DNA from: an uncultured Erysipelotrichaceae bacterium
GTDB lineage: Bacteria; Bacillota_I; Bacilli_A; Erysipelotrichales; Erysipelotrichaceae
Reading direction: 5' to 3'
NCBI GenBank assembly: GCA_937893115.1
Contig: CALBGK010000193.1
Coordinates: forward strand, 1 to 12,073
Length of the DNA: 12,073 nt
Made by a program: the position numbers and the translations under genes. The notes below the pieces were generated by a model that was not told the origin of the DNA, did no database searches, and saw only the letters and a list, made by a program, of their open reading frames with translations. Positions 8,298-12,073 of the stretch are shown here, piece by piece (within the stretch, counting starts at the first letter, position 1; every line of letters starts with the position of its first letter).

Positions 8298-9755
8298 TTA
8301 CATCAAAAGTACGATAGTAAACATTAGATGCAAATAATTTACGACGTTTAGCGGATTTAAGAAGAGGATAAATAGGACAATAAACATATATTTAAAGAAC
8401 TCATGTCCCCTATCATCATCTTTAATTAAAAATAATAAGATGACACCAAGCCAACGCATAACATTGACTAAATTTTGGCTTCTTCCCGTATAGATAAAGA
8501 AGTAATCTTTGATCATGTCATAATTTTGATGGTTTTGGAAGTAGTGCATATAGTTATATTCATAGCCTGGATTTATTAAGAAATAATAGATAGCTCCTCC
8601 AAGCATAAAAGCTATACTTATACCATAGATAAAGATATAATGCCCATACTTATATAAGAAATATTCTAACTTATCTGTCATCTTTAACATGAAGCCCTTA
8701 TTTCTAAAAAGATAATAAAGTGGTGCCAAGATAATGCCGATAATGAATAGTAGATGACTATCTTTAGAGAAACATGCTAAGGCATATACAAGTAAAGGTA
8801 ATACAAAATCAGCCATTTCACGAATACTATTGCGACGATTATTTTTAAACATATATACCATGAGTGCATACATGATGGCAAAAGATATAAATAGATAAGA
8901 AGAAGAAAAGGCTAAGCCTGCAAAAGATATAATTATACAAAGATATTTAAAGTCATATCTTTCTTCTTTAAAGTAACGATATAGATAAAATAATAAGGCA
9001 CAAGTATAAATAGTTCTAAAGGTATTGCCATAATAAGAAAAAGCTACACGCCAATAGAAGAAGTTCAGATAGAATAAGCCAAATAGCAACATTATCCACT
9101 TCATCCAATTATTCTTCTTAAAATAGTTGGTGAAATTATAAATTAACATGGAAGAGATAATAGAATAGATACTACCTAAGCCCCATGTCTGTATCGTAAT
9201 ATTTTCGGTAAAACTTCCAATATTAAAGAGATATTGATTGATATTAGTGAGCCAACAAATAAATGAACCAAAGTGATAATAGCCCTGAAATAGATAGATT
9301 GTATCCCACTCTTGCCCTATTTCTCCAGTCCAAAGATTAAACAGATTGATATGGTCAGTATTAATATTTTGACTCATATAGTTTAGATACATTTGCGAGT
9401 CACTAAATGATATATCGATATAGCATTGATAAAATACTAGTAAGAATACAAAAAAGGATAAGCCGATAATAATTATTCGCTTATTAAAATATTCATCAAT
9501 TATTAATCTAATATTTTTAATACCTAAACCTATACCTACTATATAGATGATAATACTGATAATATGCTCATATGTACTAGATAAGTTAAATAACATGGCT
9601 GGATAATAGCCAAGCTGTAGAAGCATCATTAAAAGCGCAAAACCAATAGGTGTTACGAAATCATTTAATTTATATCTAATTCTTTTATTTAAACTGACTC
9701 CATAACTAGTGGCTACAAATAGAGTCAATAATATAACTAACGCAATCTTAAACAA
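8298..9755 (-). CDS. N-terminal and central part of frameshifted DUF6077-like multi-pass membrane protein
   Basis: This part of 485 codons has about twelve hydrophobic helices. An acidic, aromatic external loop after the third or fourth helix carries SFSDSQMYLNYM (116-127) and then LWTGE and YYHFGSF. That loop resembles the DD-x-x-YL and following G signature of DUF6077-like proteins in polysaccharide loci (recalled, not searched). The last residues after FLNPLN are probably out of frame, because the correct continuation lies in the -1 frame. Restoring one base, for example a fourth T in the TTT at 8332-8334 (minus strand), would read NYFASNVYYRTFD and join the fragment ending at 7720 into a protein of about 678 residues. 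The start is a TTG at 9755, supported by an AGAGG site seven bases upstream; no in-frame ATG is closer. It follows the GT2 gene by 10 bp. Function unknown; a role in glycan transfer or lipid-linked sugar handling is inferred from context. Confidence 0.75.
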   Translation of the reverse strand: MFKIALVILLTLFVATSYGVSLNKRIRYKLNDFVTPIGFALLMMLLQLGYYPAMLFNLSSTYEHIISIIIYIVGIGLGIKNIRLIIDEYFNKRIIIIGLSFFVFLLVFYQCYIDISFSDSQMYLNYMSQNINTDHINLFNLWTGEIGQEWDTIYLFQGYYHFGSFICWLTNINQYLFNIGSFTENITIQTWGLGSIYSIISSMLIYNFTNYFKKNNWMKWIMLLFGLFYLNFFYWRVAFSYYGNTFRTIYTCALLFYLYRYFKEERYDFKYLCIIISFAGLAFSSSYLFISFAIMYALMVYMFKNNRRNSIREMADFVLPLLVYALACFSKDSHLLFIIGIILAPLYYLFRNKGFMLKMTDKLEYFLYKYGHYIFIYGISIAFMLGGAIYYFLINPGYEYNYMHYFQNHQNYDMIKDYFFIYTGRSQNLVNVMRWLGVILLFLIKDDDRGHEFFKYMFIVLFILFLNPLNVVNYLHLMFTIVLLM

Positions 9756-9765
9756 GCCAATACCT

Positions 9766-10734
9766 CTACTTCATTATTCTTAATGCATATAATAATTTAA
9801 ATATATAAACATTACGATAATACCACTTCTCACTAATCATACCGAAGTATTTATTCTTCATACCACTATTTTTAAGATACTTATTCTCTTTAAAATTAGG
9901 ATAATTCCTTATTAGACAATCATAGCCCTTAGTTAAGACATCTTTTCGCAAAGCTGCATCTTTAATTCGACAAGCTCTTAGATAAGAATTACCCAAGAAG
10001 AATCTGATGAATAAATATTCTATCTCATCTTTATATTCAGCATATTCTCTTTCCGTATAGAAGGCTTTGATACCTTCTAGAACTTCTATCATATCATTGA
10101 TATAGACAGTATAGGTATGCGTGATAGAGCCTTTGCGTTGGTAGTAATTGACAAAAGCTTCATCGACATAAGCTACCTTATCCATATAATAAGCTAGACG
10201 ATATAGTAAAGAAGCATCTTCATAATGAAGACCACTAGGAAAAGATAAATTAGTACTTCTAAACCATTCTGTCCTATATAACTTATTCCATAAGGTCGCA
10301 AACATCTTCTCTAATATCTCATGTTTATTTGCATAGCCGACATCCTTAGCTAACTTCTTACTATTTTCATAGACCCAATAGAAATTAGCCATACATATAT
10401 CACTATTATCCTTCTTTATAGCTAATAACATTTTTTCATACATATCTTTAGCTACTGTATCATCGCTATCTAAAAACCCAAAATATTCTGTCTCTATCTT
10501 GCTGACACCAAAGTTACGAGTATCTGATATACCACTATTTTCTTTATAATAGTAGTGTATTCTTTCGCCTGACTTACCCATTAGGTCCTCAACTATATCT
10601 CTAGTCTTATCAGTTGATCCATCATCTATAACGATGATATCTATATTGATAGTTTGATTTAAAAGCGAAAAAAGACATTTTTCAATGTCCTTTTCTCCAT
10701 TATATACAGGTACAATTACCGAAATATCATTCAT
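9766..10734 (-). CDS. GT2 family glycosyltransferase (cytoplasmic, GT-A fold)
   Basis: A 322-residue family 2 glycosyltransferase that adds one sugar to a growing lipid-linked repeat unit at the cytoplasmic face. Seen in order: VIVPVYNGE (6-14), the uridine-binding IDDGSTD (36-42), SGISDTRNFG (67-76), the metal-binding FLDSDD (87-92), the candidate catalytic acids in HYEDA (170-174), and YYQRKGSIT (197-205), a common acceptor-side motif in this subfamily. There is no membrane helix; a basic, aromatic C-terminal part may associate with the membrane. The ATG has a GAGGG site six bases upstream. The start overlaps the end of the upstream ligase-like gene by 8 bp, so translation is probably coupled. 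Length and motifs are complete and no lesion is seen. Donor and acceptor cannot be decided from sequence. Confidence 0.92.
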   Translation of the reverse strand: MNDISVIVPVYNGEKDIEKCLFSLLNQTINIDIIVIDDGSTDKTRDIVEDLMGKSGERIHYYYKENSGISDTRNFGVSKIETEYFGFLDSDDTVAKDMYEKMLLAIKKDNSDICMANFYWVYENSKKLAKDVGYANKHEILEKMFATLWNKLYRTEWFRSTNLSFPSGLHYEDASLLYRLAYYMDKVAYVDEAFVNYYQRKGSITHTYTVYINDMIEVLEGIKAFYTEREYAEYKDEIEYLFIRFFLGNSYLRACRIKDAALRKDVLTKGYDCLIRNYPNFKENKYLKNSGMKNKYFGMISEKWYYRNVYIFKLLYALRIMK

Positions 10735-11764
10735 GACTAACCCTCATATTATTCCATAATACAGCTAAAAATAAGGCCAATATCATCGATGTCGTGAGTT
10801 CATCAAGCGTATGTCCACTAGTATAAGAAGCAACCAGTCCTACACAGACACCCATCATCAAGAGAATATTATAGAAAGTCCAATATCCCTTCTTATATCC
10901 TAATAGTAATTTAATACCAAGATAAGCTGTAATAATTAACCATGGTGCCATAATCAAGACAAAACCGACATAGCCATAGCTAAAATACTGTTGGGCAAAG
11001 TCTCTTTCAAGTAAGATAGAGCCACGCATAAAGGTACCATAGCCCATGCCTAAAGCCTTTTGGTACATATTTAACGGATCAAATTTATAATGGGTAAATA
11101 TCTCTTGTATCTGACGACCACTAACTCTTTCCTCTAGAGGATAATCAAAGATTAAATCTACCCAGAACTCAGGGTCATGACGATAGTCATACCACTCTGT
11201 ATAATAAACTGGCGGTGTAACCCCAATTAAATAAGAATAGTCTTCAAACATATAGACATAGAAGTCGCGCCACTCTTTAGAATACTTAACTAGATTTTCA
11301 CCTTTTCTGACTATTTCTTTGCCACTACTTATCTCTCCGTCATTCTGTTTCAAAAAACCATAGTCTGAAGCATCTATCTGTTGATTTTGATAGGCTGGGC
11401 CAAAAGGAATAATAATTCCACAAATTACAGTAACTACGACCATAAAGGCTGGAAAGTAAATTTTCCACTTTTCTTTTTTGATTATTACTAAGACAACATA
11501 GACAGCTAATACCGCAATAGGAATAAGAACACTGCCATATGTCGCAATTCTAGTCGATAAGATGATCATCGATATACTTTGAATAAAGATGATAATGCCA
11601 ATGAAAAGTTTTTCTCTTTTTTTCTCGGTTTTGTAAAAGAAATAATAGAGTAGTGGAAGAATGATAAATAATAAGATGCCTATAGTATTACCTTCTTCAA
11701 AGAAAAACTTGGTCGCATACATTCTTGGATGAGCAGTTGTATCATTATATGGCAATGAGAACAA
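10727..11764 (-). CDS. O-antigen ligase/polymerase-like membrane protein, C-terminal portion after frameshift
   Basis: This is the main body (345 codons) of an O-antigen ligase-like (Wzy/WaaL-type) protein. It begins in the middle of the fold: the first residues include PRMYATKFFFEEGNTIG, a segment like the R-x-x-G-x-F-x-x-x-N motif of the family. Two or three helices follow, with STRIATYG (similar to the S-R-x-x-x-x-G motif), then a large external loop of about 120 residues (from FGPAYQNQ to about MGYGTF). Next come LLERDFAQQYFSYGYVGF, typical of Gram-positive members, and two last helices. The apparent TTG start at 11764 lies directly after an in-frame TAG, has no good ribosome site and would remove the N-terminal helices. 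It is therefore not a believable start, and the true N-terminus lies in the other frame at 11680-12073. Function: polymerisation or transfer of the lipid-linked glycan outside the membrane; which of the two is unknown. Confidence 0.78.
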   Translation of the reverse strand: MFSLPYNDTTAHPRMYATKFFFEEGNTIGILLFIILPLLYYFFYKTEKKREKLFIGIIIFIQSISMIILSTRIATYGSVLIPIAVLAVYVVLVIIKKEKWKIYFPAFMVVVTVICGIIIPFGPAYQNQQIDASDYGFLKQNDGEISSGKEIVRKGENLVKYSKEWRDFYVYMFEDYSYLIGVTPPVYYTEWYDYRHDPEFWVDLIFDYPLEERVSGRQIQEIFTHYKFDPLNMYQKALGMGYGTFMRGSILLERDFAQQYFSYGYVGFVLIMAPWLIITAYLGIKLLLGYKKGYWTFYNILLMMGVCVGLVASYTSGHTLDELTTSMILALFLAVLWNNMRVSHE

Positions 11765-12073
11765 CTAAAAATATTATCGATAGTATAACCAACATAGGTT
11801 GAACGGCCAAAGACAAATAGATTAGAGATAAATATTGGTAATGAAGTTATACAAGACAACACAAGTACTACATACTTCATAATATCTTCTTTAATATTAA
11901 AGTGATAGAAGACCCAAATATAGACAAGGGGCAACAATAATGTAATAGTATATAATACTTCATCACTCAATAAGAAGACATAATTATTTGGCAAGAATAA
12001 ATTATATTGTAGATTATCAGCATTTAAGATATGCAAGATGAAATAAGCACCAAAGATTAATAAGTAGAGACCA
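11680..12073 (-). CDS. O-antigen ligase/polymerase-like protein, upstream portion, truncated by window edge
   Basis: The frame is open through the right edge of the window, with no start needed inside it: the codons before the TTG at 12036 read GLYLLIFGAYFI, a further membrane helix. At least three helices are seen, then LFVFGRSTYVGYTIDNIFS. After about 11765 the frame goes on to a non-membrane, cysteine- and histidine-containing tail that ends at 11680. That tail overlaps the believable continuation in the -1 frame. Adding one base, for example a T giving AGTTTG instead of AGTTG at about 11762-11768, would read DNIFSLFSLPYND and join it to the portion ending at 10727. The N-terminus of the gene is outside the window. 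Confidence 0.7.
   Translation of the reverse strand, partial: GLYLLIFGAYFILHILNADNLQYNLFLPNNYVFLLSDEVLYTITLLLPLVYIWVFYHFNIKEDIMKYVVLVLSCITSLPIFISNLFVFGRSTYVGYTIDNIFSCSHCHIMIQLLIQECMRPSFSLKKVIL

Noticed and set aside
11750..11770. Programmed -1 ribosomal frameshifting joining the two halves of the ligase-like gene
   Set aside because: The shift must occur after the TAG of the -1 frame (11765-11767), where no X-XXY-YYZ slippery heptamer exists. The T5 run lies before the TAG, so slipping there would stop translation.

Overview
The window is a stretch of a surface-polysaccharide (capsule, O-antigen-like or wall-glycopolymer) gene cluster from an AT-rich bacterium. By eye GC is about one third. 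Shine-Dalgarno sites are GGAG-type, TTG/GTG starts are used, and TGA, TAA and TAG all act as stops. Together with the type of membrane proteins present, this suggests a low-GC Bacillota (Clostridia or Erysipelotrichia-like). That placement is an inference and no marker gene is present. All genes are on the minus strand, so transcription runs from high to low coordinates.

In transcription order: (1) an O-antigen ligase/polymerase-like membrane protein (10727-12073), cut by the right window edge and split by a frameshift near 11764; (2) a cytoplasmic GT2 glycosyltransferase (9766-10734); (3) a large DUF6077-like multi-pass protein (7720-9755), split by a one-base frameshift near 8332; (4) an intact GT-C-like membrane protein of the YfhO / PTPS-related type (5997-7718); (5) a GT2 polyprenyl-phosphate sugar transferase with two C-terminal membrane helices (5056-6009); (6) a paralogue of gene 4 (3345-5072), carrying an in-frame TGA and a scrambled N-terminus; (7) a 158-bp AT-rich intergenic gap with a possible promoter; (8) wecE-like sugar aminotransferase (2053-3186); (9) ugd, UDP-glucose 6-dehydrogenase (883-2049); (10) a DUF6056-like membrane protein (1-865), open through the left window edge. 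Genes 1-6 overlap or nearly abut (8 to 17 bp overlaps or gaps of 1 to 10 bp), as do 8 and 9, which suggests one or two translationally coupled operons.

Proposed working: Ugd and WecE supply nucleotide sugars (UDP-glucuronate, and a dTDP-4-amino-4,6-dideoxyhexose such as Fuc4N). The soluble GT2 extends a lipid-linked repeat unit. The membrane GT2 loads a sugar on undecaprenyl phosphate, and the flanking GT-C-like proteins could transfer it outside the membrane. The ligase-like protein polymerises or transfers the glycan. No flippase, priming transferase or dTDP-sugar synthesis genes are visible, so they would have to lie elsewhere.

The most notable feature is that three of the five large membrane-protein genes are broken by small lesions while all four soluble or peripheral enzymes are intact. 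This may be real gene decay or switching, or it may be uncorrected indels in the assembly. No RNA gene, CRISPR array, insertion sequence or attachment site was seen. I did not find a clearly new defence or mobile system.
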